A stretch of 64,000 nt of DNA from Litchfieldella xinjiangensis (GCF_000759345.1 NZ_JPZL01000001.1:992001-1056000); one strand, 5' to 3'. Counted from the first letter of the stretch, positions 43,077 through 53,267 are shown. Translations and numbers: made by a program. The notes: generated from the letters alone by a model not told the origin.

Positions 43077-44534
43077 TCACTGCGGCATCTGAGGGCGCGA
43101 GCCGATGTTGGTCACCCGACTTTCGGGGCCTTCTGGCGCCTCGGGGAGCTCCGGCGAGACCGGCTCGTTCTCGAGCAGCCACTGGTTGACCGTCTGGATC
43201 GTCTGCGCATCGAGAAGGCCTGACTGTTGACGCAGGTTCAACAAGGTAAGCACGTAGTCGTAGCGTGCTTCGGCGTGATCGGCGATGGCCGTGAACAGGC
43301 TTTGCTCAGCATTCAGCACATCGACGATATTGCGGGTGCCCACTTCATAACCAGAACGGGTGGCTTCCAGCGCACTGCGGTTGGACTCGATGGCCTGGCG
43401 CCGCGCTTCGACGGTCTCGACGGCATTATTGGCCTGGGTGTGCAGTGAGCGTACCTGCTGAACGGTATCGCGCCGCTGTGCCTCGAAATCGTACTGGCTG
43501 GCTTCCAGGTCAAACGTACTCTGGCGTATCTGCGCCGTGGTGGAACCGCCGGTATACAGCGGCAGGCTGGCACGCAGGCCGATCTGGCTGTTTGAATCGT
43601 AGCCTTCCAGGCTATCGCGATCGCTATCGGCATACTGGTAGTTGGCAAACGCTTCGACCAGGGGGAGCTGACCGGCGCGCGATACGTCGATGCCACTGCG
43701 CGCGATTTCCACGGCGAATTCGGCGCCCCGGATCGCCGGGCTGTTCTCAATGGCCAGCTCGACCCAGGTATCGCGATTGGCGGGTTCGGGCGGCTCGATC
43801 GGTAGTTCGTCGGCCAGCGCCTCGATGTTAGCGTAGCGCTTGCCGGTCAAGCGTTCCAGCGCCTCGAAACTGACCTGCATGGCCCCTTCAGCCGCGATGC
43901 GCTGTGAGCGAGCCAGGTCATAAGACGCCTGCGCCTCGTGAACGTCGGTGATCGCAACCAGACCGACCTCGAAACGCTCGCGCGCCTGCTCGAGCTGACG
44001 AACAATGGCGGCTTCTTGGGCACGGCGTGCCGCAAGCACGTCATGGGCCCGAAGGATCTCGAAGTAGGCTTCAGCGACTTCGTAGAGAATCTGCTGCCGG
44101 GTGGCCTCGACAGACATCGACTGCTGGCCGATCTGGCGTTCGGCCTGCTCCAACTGTGCCCGGTTGGAAGGGTCGTAGAGTGCCTGCGTGGCTTCCAGGG
44201 AAAGACTGGCGGAATTGTAGTGGTCTTCACTGTCGCCGCTCCCCCCCGGCCTGAACAGCGATTGTTGTATCGAATCTTGGCTGTTGTAGATGCGATTGTG
44301 CGCCGCATTGGCGGAGCCACCGATCTGTGGCAACAGCGTACCGCGCTGGGCGTCTCGTGCCGCTTCGACGCTACCGAACCCGGCCCTGGCTGAGGAGAGC
44401 GTGGCGTTGTTATCCAAGGCATCGCGCGCGACGGTCCACAGGTCCGCAGCAAAGGCAGAGCTTGCCGGCATCAGCGCCAGCAAGAGGGAAACGGAATAAC
44501 GCGTTAGACGTGACGAAGGAGTGTCAGCCGACAT
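43077..44534 (-). CDS. tolC: TolC-family outer membrane efflux channel
   Basis: TolC trimerises into an outer membrane channel and periplasmic tunnel for tripartite efflux and type I secretion. The 485-residue precursor has a signal peptide ending near SSAFAADLW, then two TolC/OEP repeats (about 35-240 and 250-440). Its long coiled helices include ARRAQEAAIVRQLEQARERFEVGLVAITDV and EATRSGYEVGTRNIVDVLNAEQSLF. ATG 44534 is preferred to 44540 because AAGGA is 6 bases before it. The C-terminal 45 residues are Pro-rich. It stands alone with its own terminator. Confidence 0.94.
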   Translation of the reverse strand: MSADTPSSRLTRYSVSLLLALMPASSAFAADLWTVARDALDNNATLSSARAGFGSVEAARDAQRGTLLPQIGGSANAAHNRIYNSQDSIQQSLFRPGGSGDSEDHYNSASLSLEATQALYDPSNRAQLEQAERQIGQQSMSVEATRQQILYEVAEAYFEILRAHDVLAARRAQEAAIVRQLEQARERFEVGLVAITDVHEAQASYDLARSQRIAAEGAMQVSFEALERLTGKRYANIEALADELPIEPPEPANRDTWVELAIENSPAIRGAEFAVEIARSGIDVSRAGQLPLVEAFANYQYADSDRDSLEGYDSNSQIGLRASLPLYTGGSTTAQIRQSTFDLEASQYDFEAQRRDTVQQVRSLHTQANNAVETVEARRQAIESNRSALEATRSGYEVGTRNIVDVLNAEQSLFTAIADHAEARYDYVLTLLNLRQQSGLLDAQTIQTVNQWLLENEPVSPELPEAPEGPESRVTNIGSRPQMPQ

Positions 44535-44655
44535 GGGCATTCCTTAGTTGGCGATTGTGTACGCGTCCAGTATGCCAGCGGTTCGTGCAAAGAACATGAT
44601 TGAATCGGCCGGCCAACTGTGTACAAAGCACCCAGTCGACCGGTCGCTTTCGCCG

Positions 44656-45633
44656 TTATTCGAAGATGGCGTCGAGCGATAACCCCTGCTTCTCGAGTGT
44701 ACGACGCAACTTCTTCAGTGCCTCGACCTGGATCTGGCGAACCCGCTCGCGGGTCAGGCCGATCTCCTCGCCGACTTCTTCGAGCGTCGCCGCTTCATGC
44801 CCCCGCAGCCCGAAGCGACGGATCACCACTTCCATCTGCTTGTCGGTCAGCTCGGCCAGCCAATCGTCGACATGCTGCTTGACGTCACCATCGACCAGAG
44901 AGGATTCAGGGCCCACGTCGCTGTCATCGGCGATGGTCTCGATCAATGGCTTGTCGCTCTCGCCGCCCATCGGGTAATCGACCGACGAGACACGCTCATT
45001 GAGCCCCATCATCTTCTTGACCGTGGCCACCGGCTTGTCGAGGTAATCAGCGATTTCCTCGGGAGTCGCCTCGTGATCGAGCTTCTGTGTCAGCTCACGT
45101 GCGGCCCGCAGGTAGATGTTGAGTTCCTTCACCACATGGATAGGCAAGCGAATGGTGCGTGTCTGGTTCATCAGCGCACGTTCGATGGTCTGGCGTATCC
45201 ACCAGGTGGCGTAGGTAGAGAAACGAAAGCCGCGCTCGGGATCGAACTTTTCCACCGCGCGGATCAAGCCCAGATTGCCCTCTTCGATCAGGTCGAGCAG
45301 CGATAATCCCCGATTGAGATACCGGCGGGCGATCTTGACCACCAGGCGCAGGTTCGACTCGATCATGCGCGACCGACCGGCCGGGTCGCCCTTTTGGGCC
45401 AGCCGGCCGTAATAAACTTCTTCCTCGGGGGTCAGAAGCGGCGAAAAGCCGATTTCGTTCAAGTAGATCTGTGTAGCATCGAGACTGTGGTGGTACTGAT
45501 TTTCTTCGCGGCTAACGGCCTTTTCGAATTCCTGTTCGCTTTCCTTGGCGCCTGACTCTTCCACGTCGCTTTCGAACGCGTCGTCTACCGCCTCGAGGTC
45601 CACATCCTGAATATCCCGTTCAAGCATGCTCAT
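44656..45633 (-). CDS. rpoS: RNA polymerase sigma factor RpoS
   Basis: RpoS is the stationary-phase and general stress sigma factor. In the 325-residue protein, region 1.2-2 runs through [18 protein letters not shown], then region 2.4 [24 protein letters not shown]. Region 3 is [25 protein letters not shown], and the region 4 helix-turn-helix is [23 protein letters not shown] 45633 has GAGG 7 bases upstream. It is the last gene of the block, after nlpD by 105 bases; in relatives the main rpoS promoter lies inside nlpD, so that is likely here. Confidence 0.96.
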   Translation of the reverse strand: MSMLERDIQDVDLEAVDDAFESDVEESGAKESEQEFEKAVSREENQYHHSLDATQIYLNEIGFSPLLTPEEEVYYGRLAQKGDPAGRSRMIESNLRLVVKIARRYLNRGLSLLDLIEEGNLGLIRAVEKFDPERGFRFSTYATWWIRQTIERALMNQTRTIRLPIHVVKELNIYLRAARELTQKLDHEATPEEIADYLDKPVATVKKMMGLNERVSSVDYPMGGESDKPLIETIADDSDVGPESSLVDGDVKQHVDDWLAELTDKQMEVVIRRFGLRGHEAATLEEVGEEIGLTRERVRQIQVEALKKLRRTLEKQGLSLDAIFE

Positions 45634-45738
45634 GTCGCTACCTCGTTTCAGTGCTACCTTTGAATATGACCGCTATGTTGCGGAAACCTTTCCCTGGCGC
45701 CGGGCAGTGCCCATTGTTGTCGTGCGGTCTTGTCTTGC

Positions 45739-46977
45739 TCAGCGCGATGGCAGGTATTCCAAGGGGTCCTGGGGCTGCCCGTTACGACGCACTTCGAAGT
45801 GCAATTTGACACCATCGGCATCCGTGTCTCCCATGGTGGCAATCACTTCTCCCGCCTCGACCACATCGTTTTCCTTCACACGAAGGCTCTCGTTGTGAGC
45901 GTAGGCGCTCAGGAATTGATCGTTGTGTTTCAACAGGATCAAGTTCCCGTAGCCGCGTACCCCGCTGCCTGCATAGACCACGATCCCGGGTCCGGCCGCT
46001 TTGACAGGTTGCCCCTTTTGCCCGCCGATATCAATGCCGGCGGTGATACTTGAGCCATCGCCGAAACGACTCAATACCGAACCCTCGACAGGCCACTGCC
46101 AGGGCACCTCCTCGACGGGCGTATAGCTGCGACCGCTACGCTCTGCGGCGGCTGGCGCCGGCTCGCCCCCCCCTGCCGTGCCGGCATCCGGCGCCTGGGA
46201 AGGCTGCTGCCGGGGCTCATCGGTTGCCGGCTGCGAGGCGTCCTGCGAGGGCTGTTGCGAGGACTGCTGCGACGCCTGCCGTGTGTCCTGGCCGCCCTCA
46301 TTGGAGGCGGCAGAGGCGTTACCGGCTTCCGTCGGTGCCTGAGGCTGCTGCTGGGCCTGGGCCTGTTGACGCTCTAGGATCTCACGCTCGCTCAGGTCCC
46401 GCTCACTGAGCCGCCCATCGGCGCCGGGGCTGTCGTAATTGAATATCGGGCCAGGGCCACCACCGGTCGTTCCTTGGGCGGCCTGCTGACCGCCCGCCAC
46501 GGCAGCCGCACCGAGGGCCGCCGGGCTGGTACCGGACTCCTCTATGGAACGCGCGTTCAGCTGACTGTTGCGGGCGATGGCACGCTCATCCGGTGCCAGC
46601 CAATCAGGGTTGCCGCCGCTGGCGTCGACATCAATCGCGCCGCTGACTTGCGTGCCGGTCGCCGTCGCTTGCGCCATGTCACGACGCTGCGTCTGGGCCT
46701 GTTGTTCGCCGCTGCCGCCCAAACGAAGCTCCTGGCCGGGCTGCAAGCGGTAAGGCGGGCCGATGGCGTTGAGCCTTGCAAGCTCGCGAAAATCCATGTC
46801 GTGACGCCAGGCAATGCCATACAGCGTATCGCCGGGCTCGACGGTATAGGAACTCGCCGCCCCACGCTCGCGGCTTACAGATAGGTCCTGCACCTGTACT
46901 TGGGAGGGCCCCTGCTGCTGTGTCGTGCAGCCAGCCACACCCAAGGCCATGGCGGAAATCAAAAGGGCCTTACGCAT
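45739..46977 (-). CDS. nlpD: Murein hydrolase activator NlpD (LysM + degenerate M23)
   Basis: NlpD is an outer-membrane lipoprotein that activates amidase AmiC at division. The 412-residue precursor has a lipobox (ALGVAGC, lipidated C17) and a LysM domain at about 43-86 (SYTVEPGDTLYGIAWRHDMDF). A long Gln/Ala/Ser-rich linker (about 90-290) is followed by an M23/LytM domain (about 295-405). The usual zinc His is replaced in SSITAGIDIGGQKG, so it should be catalytically dead, as in E. coli NlpD. It overlaps popT by 8 bases and precedes rpoS. Confidence 0.94.
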   Translation of the reverse strand: MRKALLISAMALGVAGCTTQQQGPSQVQVQDLSVSRERGAASSYTVEPGDTLYGIAWRHDMDFRELARLNAIGPPYRLQPGQELRLGGSGEQQAQTQRRDMAQATATGTQVSGAIDVDASGGNPDWLAPDERAIARNSQLNARSIEESGTSPAALGAAAVAGGQQAAQGTTGGGPGPIFNYDSPGADGRLSERDLSEREILERQQAQAQQQPQAPTEAGNASAASNEGGQDTRQASQQSSQQPSQDASQPATDEPRQQPSQAPDAGTAGGGEPAPAAAERSGRSYTPVEEVPWQWPVEGSVLSRFGDGSSITAGIDIGGQKGQPVKAAGPGIVVYAGSGVRGYGNLILLKHNDQFLSAYAHNESLRVKENDVVEAGEVIATMGDTDADGVKLHFEVRRNGQPQDPLEYLPSR

Positions 46978-47905
46978 AGGAGTCCTCCTCCAGAGAAAAA
47001 CGATCGATGACGATGACCAGACCCAGGCCGACCAGCATCAGGGCCAAAACGCCGTAAAGCTGTGCAGATTCGCCGGTCAGCAGGGCGTAATCGCCGGGAA
47101 GTAGATAGCGATAATCCAACGGGATCATTCTGTCGTCAGGCCCTAACTGGTACCCGATCAACTCTCGCCAAGGCCAGAGGGTCGGCAGCGAGCCGAGAAT
47201 GAACCCGATCAAGAGTTGCAAGGTGGCAACGGGATAACTCCGCAGCAGCCAGGACAATAACCGCGAGAAGAAGAACAGGCCAAGGGCGCACCCTGCCGCA
47301 AACGGCATCAGGAGACCGAGTTCAACGCTCTTGATGGCCTGCATCACGGTTCCGTAGAGTCCCATGCTCAACAGCAGGAAGCTTCCCGATACCCCGGGCA
47401 ACAACATCGCGCTGATAGCGATACTGCCGCCCACGGCCAGGATCAGCCAATCCGCGCCCAATGCAGCGACACTCGGCATCAATCCCGGCAGCTGCCTCGC
47501 CAGCAGCAACCCGGCGATCAACGGTAACACGTGCCACAAGTGCCAACGCCGTATCCGATGGCTGACGACGAAGGCCGAGGCCGCTACCAGGCCGAAGAAA
47601 AAGGCATCCAGCAACAGGCCATGCTCTTCCATCAGATAGGTCACGGCATGCGCCATACTAAGCAGGCTGATGGCTATGCCCAATAACAGGGGCGCCAGGA
47701 AGGCCAGGTTGAAATGCTTCACAAGCCCCGGCCATCGCTCGCGACGCCATACGGGGAAAGCACTGGGCCCAAAGCGGCTGATGGTGTCGATCAGTTCCCG
47801 ATAGATGCCAGTGACGAAGGCGATGGTACCGCCCGAGACCCCGGGGACCGCATCGGCGGCTCCCATGCCGGCTCCCTTGAGAAACAGGGAAAACGCTCGC
47901 TTCAA
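46970..47905 (-). CDS. popT: DUF368 undecaprenyl-phosphate transporter (PopT family)
   Basis: The DUF368 family (PopT) recycles undecaprenyl phosphate across the inner membrane after cell-wall and O-antigen carrier use. In the 311-residue protein GMGAADAVPGVSGGTIAFVTGIY near the N-terminus is the family signature, and a second GVSGS motif (AMLLPGVSGSFLLL) appears mid-chain; about 8-9 helices are predicted. The start is TTG 47905 with a strong AAGGAG 7 bases upstream, overlapping the pcm stop. An 8-base overlap with nlpD follows. IspD and IspF, for precursors of the same lipid, are in the same block. Confidence 0.88.
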   Translation of the reverse strand: MKRAFSLFLKGAGMGAADAVPGVSGGTIAFVTGIYRELIDTISRFGPSAFPVWRRERWPGLVKHFNLAFLAPLLLGIAISLLSMAHAVTYLMEEHGLLLDAFFFGLVAASAFVVSHRIRRWHLWHVLPLIAGLLLARQLPGLMPSVAALGADWLILAVGGSIAISAMLLPGVSGSFLLLSMGLYGTVMQAIKSVELGLLMPFAAGCALGLFFFSRLLSWLLRSYPVATLQLLIGFILGSLPTLWPWRELIGYQLGPDDRMIPLDYRYLLPGDYALLTGESAQLYGVLALMLVGLGLVIVIDRFSLEEDSYA

Positions 47906-48537
47906 TGAATGACTCCTTGCAAAAGTGGGACGAAACGCACCGGCTCGAGGCGCTGGTAATCATAAATCCGATCGCGACGGCGAACCTGGGTCAGCCACTG
48001 GCTGCCATCCGGCTCCTCCACCGGGGCGATCAGTCGCCCGCCTTCGGCGAGCTGAGCGAGCAGTTCCCGCGGTAATTCGCTGGCGCAGGCCGTGAGCAGA
48101 ATCACATCGAAGGGAGCGGCCTCCTGCCAGCCATGGCCGCCATCCGCCAGGCGCAGACGAACATTATTGGCCCCCAGCCGACGCAGACGTTCACCGGCGC
48201 GCCGGTGCAGTGCGGCAATCCGCTCGATGGACCATAACTGCGGCACCAGCCGCGACAGCACCAGTGTCTGGTACCCCGATCCCGTGCCGATTTCGAGTAC
48301 CCGCTCAGGGGCTTCATCGAGCACCAGCTCGGTCATGCGAGCCACGATCCACGGCTGGGACAGCGTCTGGCCGTGACCGATAGGCAGCGCCGTGTCCTCA
48401 TAAGCCCGATGCGACAAGGCCTCGTCGAGGAACAGGTGACGCGGCTCCCGCCGCATCACATCGAGTACCCGAGAGTCTTCGATGCCTGACGACTTGAGAC
48501 GAGCCACGAGTCGATCCCGGGTTCGCTGCGATGTCAT
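47902..48537 (-). CDS. pcm: Protein-L-isoaspartate O-methyltransferase
   Basis: Pcm methylates L-isoaspartyl residues of ageing proteins and so starts their repair. In the 211-residue protein the SAM site is RVLEIGTGSGYQTLVLSRLV. TALPIGHGQTLSQPWIVARMTEL is the family signature before it, and VILLTACASELP follows. ATG 48537 (MTSQRTRDRL) matches the length of homologues; ATG 48567 has a better site (AGGG) and would overlap surE by 14 bases. It lies between surE and popT, and overlaps popT by 4 bases. Confidence 0.94.
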   Translation of the reverse strand: MTSQRTRDRLVARLKSSGIEDSRVLDVMRREPRHLFLDEALSHRAYEDTALPIGHGQTLSQPWIVARMTELVLDEAPERVLEIGTGSGYQTLVLSRLVPQLWSIERIAALHRRAGERLRRLGANNVRLRLADGGHGWQEAAPFDVILLTACASELPRELLAQLAEGGRLIAPVEEPDGSQWLTQVRRRDRIYDYQRLEPVRFVPLLQGVIH

Positions 48538-48553
48538 GCCGACACCGCTCAGT

Positions 48554-49300
48554 TCATGTGAGTGCATCCAACCAACCCTGAACGTCGCGCAAGGCCGCAT
48601 GCCGGGTCAGGTCGGTCTGCAGCGGTGTGATCGAGACATAACCCGCCTCGACGGCGGCAAAATCGGTATCCTCGCCGTCGTCGGCACTGGCACCGACCGC
48701 GGCGATCCAGTAGCGCTCGCGACCGCGCGGGTCGAGCACCTTGAGCGGCTGAGCCGCCGGGCCACGATAGCCCATTCGTGTGACGCGAAACCCCTTGAGC
48801 TCTTCCCAGGGAACGTCGGGCACATTGACGTTGAGCAGGCTACGCGGGGGCAGCGAGAGCTGGTCGGCCGCCCCGACCAGGCTCGCGGCGACGCGCCCCG
48901 CCGTATCGAAATAGCGCGAGCCAACCAGCGACATCGCGATCGCCGCCATCCCCAGGTTGCGCCCTTCCATCGCCGCAGCCACGGTCCCCGAATAGAGCAC
49001 GTCGTCGCCCAGGTTGCCGCCATGATTGATACCTGAAATCACCAGGTCGGGGCGCTCGTCCCAGACCCCGTTCACCCCAAGGTAGACGCAATCAGCCGGG
49101 GTACCGTCGACGCTGTAGAAGCCGTTATCCAACGCGTTGAGCGCCAAGGGGCGTGTCAGCGTCAAGGAGTTGCTTGCCCCACTCTTGTCGCGATCCGGCG
49201 CCACTACACGGACCCGGGCATGGGCGGTCAGAGCATCGTAAAGCGCCCGAAGTCCCGGGGCATGCACACCATCGTCGTTTGACAGCAACAGTTTACGCAT
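48554..49300 (-). CDS. surE: 5'/3'-nucleotidase SurE
   Basis: SurE is a metal-dependent nucleotidase linked to stationary survival. The 248-residue protein begins [16 protein letters not shown] with the metal-binding D9-D10, then [13 protein letters not shown] and [27 protein letters not shown], all diagnostic. It sits between truD (33-base gap) and pcm, as in E. coli and Pseudomonas. Confidence 0.96.
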   Translation of the reverse strand: MRKLLLSNDDGVHAPGLRALYDALTAHARVRVVAPDRDKSGASNSLTLTRPLALNALDNGFYSVDGTPADCVYLGVNGVWDERPDLVISGINHGGNLGDDVLYSGTVAAAMEGRNLGMAAIAMSLVGSRYFDTAGRVAASLVGAADQLSLPPRSLLNVNVPDVPWEELKGFRVTRMGYRGPAAQPLKVLDPRGRERYWIAAVGASADDGEDTDFAAVEAGYVSITPLQTDLTRHAALRDVQGWLDALT

Positions 49301-49333
49301 CGTCTATTCCCGAGTGTCCTATATCGACCCGCG

Positions 49334-50392
49334 CTAGCAGAGGTCGGCGTGATGCATCAGTTCGCGCAATACCGACGTGGCGAAAGCGCCGGCAGGTAGA
49401 TCGAAGCGCAGCGTCAAGGCCTGCGCCTCCCGTATTAACATCGGCTCGCCCAGGCGAATCCGTAGTGCTCGGCGGGCCATCCGAACCCCAGCACGATCCA
49501 GCCCCTCACACAGCGAGGGCTCGCGCTCGGCCAACATGGCTTCAACCTGCTGGGCCTGGCCCTGGGAAGCCAGGTTGCCACTGCCCCAGAGCACGCCGGT
49601 CGGATGCACATCCAGGCAGGCCAGACGATCCGACAATGTTCCATCGATGCGCTCGGCCAGGAAATGGCTCTGCGTACCGTCGAGCATCATCACCTCACCG
49701 GGTAGCCCGGTTCGCCAACTTCCATCGGCGACGCGTCGTGACAGCAGCTCATTGAACAGAAAACTGCGGGCCGTCGACAACATCATGCCATCACGATCGT
49801 CGCGCTTGCGCCAGCCACGTGCGAGCACTCGCCTCGCCTGGACCAGGTTACGTCCTCCCGGGCCGAAGCGCTGGGGGCCGAAAAAGTTGGGTACGCCATG
49901 ATCGCACAGCCATTGCCAGCGCCGTTCCACGTCAGGGTCACGCGCGACCTCACCCGTCAGGCGCAGCACGAAGCGGTTGCTACGGTGCACTCCCCGCTTG
50001 AGCTTGCGCGGATGGCGCGCCTGCTCATGTATTACCACGGGTGTATCGTCGAGCCGCTGAACCAGGTCGACAGGCGCCTCACGGCCCGGCAGGTGGACCG
50101 ACAACCACTGCCGAGTCACTGCCACCCGATCCTTCATGCCCGAATAGCCGATATCGCGAGGCGTGACCTCACAGGCGCGTGCCAAACGTCTGGCCACCTC
50201 CAGCGTGGACATGTCGCGCTTCTCGACCCACAGCCAGAGGTGTTCGCCCTGTCCCTCCGGTGCGAACCCGAGTTGCTCCTCGACCTGAAAGTCCTCGGGG
50301 CTAGCACGGAACGCTCCCGCAGGTGGCGGTCCCATGAGATTATTCAGGACCCGTGACCAGCTCGGGGGCCAGGCGGATGCCGTCTCAGTCAT
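49334..50392 (-). CDS. truD: tRNA pseudouridine(13) synthase TruD
   Basis: TruD makes pseudouridine 13 in tRNA-Glu. In the 352-residue protein the catalytic Asp is D88 in IGYSGMKDRVAVTRQW, the TruD motif II. HPRKLKRGVHRSNRF and GVPNFFGPQRFGPGG complete the signature, and a TRUD-specific insert runs at about 155-300. It lies 24 bases downstream of ispF on the minus strand. Confidence 0.96.
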   Translation of the reverse strand: MTETASAWPPSWSRVLNNLMGPPPAGAFRASPEDFQVEEQLGFAPEGQGEHLWLWVEKRDMSTLEVARRLARACEVTPRDIGYSGMKDRVAVTRQWLSVHLPGREAPVDLVQRLDDTPVVIHEQARHPRKLKRGVHRSNRFVLRLTGEVARDPDVERRWQWLCDHGVPNFFGPQRFGPGGRNLVQARRVLARGWRKRDDRDGMMLSTARSFLFNELLSRRVADGSWRTGLPGEVMMLDGTQSHFLAERIDGTLSDRLACLDVHPTGVLWGSGNLASQGQAQQVEAMLAEREPSLCEGLDRAGVRMARRALRIRLGEPMLIREAQALTLRFDLPAGAFATSVLRELMHHADLC

Positions 50393-50416
50393 CCATGACC
50401 CCGCTCATCCATGACC

Positions 50417-50908
50417 TCATTCACCCGAGCCGCCCTTCTGCAGGAGCACCACCGCCTCGGCAGCGATACCTTCTCCACGGCCGGTGAAGCCCAGGCGCTC
50501 GCTGGTGGTGGCCTTGACGTTGACCGCATCCAGTGGCATCGACAGGTCGCTGGCGATATTGGCGACCATCGTCTCGATATGCGAAGCCATGCGCGGTGCC
50601 TGGGCGATCACCGTGGCGTCGACATTCACCACGTGATGACCGCACTGAGCCACCAACGATACGACGTGGCGTAGCAATGCGCGGCTATCCGCGCCCTTCC
50701 AGGCCGGATCGGTATCGGGAAAGTGACGTCCGATATCGCCCAGGGCACATGCCCCGAGCAAGGCATCGCTGACGGCATGCAACAGCACATCCCCATCGGA
50801 ATGGGCAATGAAGCCTTGGCTGAAAGGGATCGCGACGCCGCCGATCTTCAGATGATCGCCGTCACCGAAGCGATGCACATCGAAACCATGGCCGATTCGC
50901 AGACTCAT
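50417..50908 (-). CDS. ispF: 2-C-methyl-D-erythritol 2,4-cyclodiphosphate synthase
   Basis: IspF closes the cyclic diphosphate in the MEP pathway to isoprenoids. In the 163-residue protein the zinc ligands lie in GHGFDVHRF (D10, H12) and [33 protein letters not shown] and [19 protein letters not shown] complete the family pattern. It overlaps ispD by 4 bases, the classical ispD-ispF pair. Confidence 0.97.
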   Translation of the reverse strand: MSLRIGHGFDVHRFGDGDHLKIGGVAIPFSQGFIAHSDGDVLLHAVSDALLGACALGDIGRHFPDTDPAWKGADSRALLRHVVSLVAQCGHHVVNVDATVIAQAPRMASHIETMVANIASDLSMPLDAVNVKATTSERLGFTGRGEGIAAEAVVLLQKGGSGE

Positions 50909-51651
50909 TCGCCGCTCTCTTGAGTAGGAGTGATGGAAGGGGGGGACCCCGCCGACGAGGCCGCCGCCTGGGTTGCCAGGATATGGGCCGCCAGGGCCAG
51001 GTCCTCGGGATGGGTGACCTTGAGGTTATCGCGCCGGGCGGCGACCAGCCGGGGCTTGCCACCGAACGCCTCGACGGCCGACGCCTCATCGGTCAAGGCC
51101 AAGCCTTGGCGACAGGCAGCGGTCAGGGCATCGCTCAATACCCCGTAGCGGAAGCCTTGCGGGGTCTGCGCCTGCCACAACCCTTGGCGTGGCACGGTGG
51201 CCTGGACATGGCCCCGGTCATCGTCACGCTTGACCGTGTCGGCGACCGGTGCCGCCAGTAATGCCCCCCAGGGGGCATCGCTAAGCGTTGCCATCAATGC
51301 GGCCAGGTCCGAGACGCTCACACAGGGGCGCGCCACATCGTGCACCAGCACCAGGTCGTCCCGCGCCGCTTCAAGTTCGATGGCCGCCAGGGCATGGGCC
51401 ACCGAGTCGGCCCGCTCGGCCCCTCCGGGTACGCGCCGCCAATGCTCGAAGGGCACCCAGGCGGGATCGAACCACTGGTCATCGGGATCCAGGCACAGGC
51501 AAAGTTCGGCGTCGGGCAAGGCTTCATGAAGCCGCTCGAGGGTATGCGCAAGAATGGGTCGGCCGCCCAGTTCAAGATATTGCTTGGGGCGATCGCCGCC
51601 CATCCGGCGGCCCTGACCTGCCGCGGGCACGATCCACCACACGCGACTCAT
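50905..51651 (-). CDS. ispD: 2-C-methyl-D-erythritol 4-phosphate cytidylyltransferase
   Basis: IspD couples CTP to MEP in isoprenoid synthesis. In the 248-residue protein, [26 protein letters not shown] is the CTP-binding loop. [11 protein letters not shown] and [34 protein letters not shown] are diagnostic. It overlaps ftsB by 4 bases and ispF by 4 bases. Its product ultimately feeds the C55 lipid that PopT recycles. Confidence 0.97.
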   Translation of the reverse strand: MSRVWWIVPAAGQGRRMGGDRPKQYLELGGRPILAHTLERLHEALPDAELCLCLDPDDQWFDPAWVPFEHWRRVPGGAERADSVAHALAAIELEAARDDLVLVHDVARPCVSVSDLAALMATLSDAPWGALLAAPVADTVKRDDDRGHVQATVPRQGLWQAQTPQGFRYGVLSDALTAACRQGLALTDEASAVEAFGGKPRLVAARRDNLKVTHPEDLALAAHILATQAAASSAGSPPSITPTQESGE

Positions 51652-52001
51652 CGGGGGGTCTCCTGGGCATCGCTCGGGAGAGAATCGACGGGCATGGCCT
51701 GCTGTTCGACGATAGCTGCCTCGGCGGCGACGCCCGGAACCCAGTAGAAGTGTTCATCCTCGCGCACCATGCCGATATCGCTACGCGCACGCTCTTCGAT
51801 GGCATCGAGGCCATTCTTGAGGTCGACGACTTCAGCCGCCAGGCGCTGATTGCGTGCCCGCAGCGGCGAGTTTTCCTCTTCCAGGGCATCGGCCCGCGCC
51901 CGGATCTGGGCCAGCTCCTGCAGGCCGCCCTCCCCGAACCACAGGCGGTATTGCAGCAGTCCCAGCAAGGCGACCAGCACGATTGCGAGCCACTTCAACA
52001 T
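51648..52001 (-). CDS. ftsB: Cell division protein FtsB
   Basis: FtsB is a bitopic divisome protein acting with FtsL and FtsQ. In the 117-residue protein, the N-terminal helix MLKWLAIVLVALLGLLQYRLWFGEGG is typical. A coiled coil (about 30-70, LEEENSPLRARNQRLAAEVVDLKNG) and the conserved AIEERARSDIGMVREDEHFYWV follow. It is first of the ftsB-ispD-ispF series, the standard order. Confidence 0.95.
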   Translation of the reverse strand: MLKWLAIVLVALLGLLQYRLWFGEGGLQELAQIRARADALEEENSPLRARNQRLAAEVVDLKNGLDAIEERARSDIGMVREDEHFYWVPGVAAEAAIVEQQAMPVDSLPSDAQETPR

Positions 52002-52079
52002 TCACGACGTCCCGTCGGCGATTCATGATGCCGCGCATTATGCCATCTTCGCCGACGCCACGCCGAGTACGCATTGCAT

Positions 52080-53243
52080 TCAGTGCTGCTTATAGGGCAG
52101 GGACGCGCTCAGTTCCTGATGATATGCCACCAGGTATTGGCGCTCCTCGGCACAGAAACGGGCCACGGCATGGCGAAGCCCGGGGTCGGCCAGGTAATGG
52201 AGCGAGCGTAACCGTCTCGGCGCAAAGCCCCTGGCCAACTTGTGCTCGCCTTGGGTACCGGGATCGAAATGACTCAGCCCCTGAGCCAGGCAATACTCGA
52301 TGCCCTGATAGTAGCACGCCTCGAAGTGCAGGCAATCGGCTTCAACCTCACTGCCCCAATAACGACCATATAGGGTGTCCTGGCCCTGAAAGCACAAGGC
52401 GGCGGCGACCGGCCGCGATGCGTGCCACCCCTGGATGAGTACCAGGGTCTCGGGCATGGTCGCCAGTAACCGCCCGAAGAAGTCCAGGTTCAGATAGCCT
52501 TGCTGTCCGCGCTCCAGGTAAGTCATCTGGTAGCAACGATAAAAATGCGCCAGGTCGGCAGATGTGATCTCGTTCCCCACGCGCCGCGTCAGCGTTAGCC
52601 CCTGATCGGCGACCCGCCGCCGTTCACGGCGGATCTCCTTGCGTCGCTTCGAGGTCAGCGCGGCAAGAAAGCCTTCGAAGTCGCCATAGGCATCGTCGTG
52701 CCACTGGAACTGCACGCCGTGGCGCTCGATCAGTTGAGGGCAGGCGCTGCGCCAGGTATCGATCTCGCGATCCTCGGCGAAGAGAAGATGCCAGCTGGAA
52801 ACGTCATCCGACGACCATGCCTCGGCCATGATCTGTCGTGCCTCGACGGGGTCAACGCCCGGATCGAGTACCAGCCGCGGCCCGGGCGCGGGGGTGAACG
52901 GAATCGCCGACAGGCCCTTGGGGTAATAGTCGCCGCCGGCCCGCTGCCAGGCATCGGCCCAGGCCCAATCGAAGACGTATTCTCCATAGGAATGGGCCTT
53001 GCGATAGTGCGGCATGGCACCGACCAACCTGTCCTGTTGCCATAGGGTCAGGTGATACGGAACCCAGCCGCTGCGAGAGCTGGCGGCACCGCTGGCTTCC
53101 AGAGCGTGTAGAAAGGCATGGCGAAGAAAGGGGTAGGCGTGACCTACGAGACCATCCCAAACCTCGGCGGATACGTCATCGATGGAATCGAGGCAAACAA
53201 GCGACAACGCGCCACGGCCGGGCTGCGGAGCAGTTTCTGACAT
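52080..53243 (-). CDS. GNAT-family protein of the DUF482 type
   Basis: The 387-residue cytosolic protein belongs to the peptidogalycan-biosynthesis-like GNAT family (DUF482/COG3146). YPFLRHAFLHALEASGAAS, PHYRKAHSYGEYVFDWAWADAW, and LTSKRRKEIRRERRR are recognisable. The C-terminal FEACYYQGIEYCLAQGLSHFDPGTQGEHKLARGF is the strongest motif. FemAB-like transfer of an aminoacyl group has been suggested for relatives, without proof. It lies between the cyclase gene (24-base gap) and ftsB (78-base gap). Confidence 0.8.
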   Translation of the reverse strand: MSETAPQPGRGALSLVCLDSIDDVSAEVWDGLVGHAYPFLRHAFLHALEASGAASSRSGWVPYHLTLWQQDRLVGAMPHYRKAHSYGEYVFDWAWADAWQRAGGDYYPKGLSAIPFTPAPGPRLVLDPGVDPVEARQIMAEAWSSDDVSSWHLLFAEDREIDTWRSACPQLIERHGVQFQWHDDAYGDFEGFLAALTSKRRKEIRRERRRVADQGLTLTRRVGNEITSADLAHFYRCYQMTYLERGQQGYLNLDFFGRLLATMPETLVLIQGWHASRPVAAALCFQGQDTLYGRYWGSEVEADCLHFEACYYQGIEYCLAQGLSHFDPGTQGEHKLARGFAPRRLRSLHYLADPGLRHAVARFCAEERQYLVAYHQELSASLPYKQH

Positions 53244-53267
53244 TGTATTTCCTTGGGCGTGGGACGA

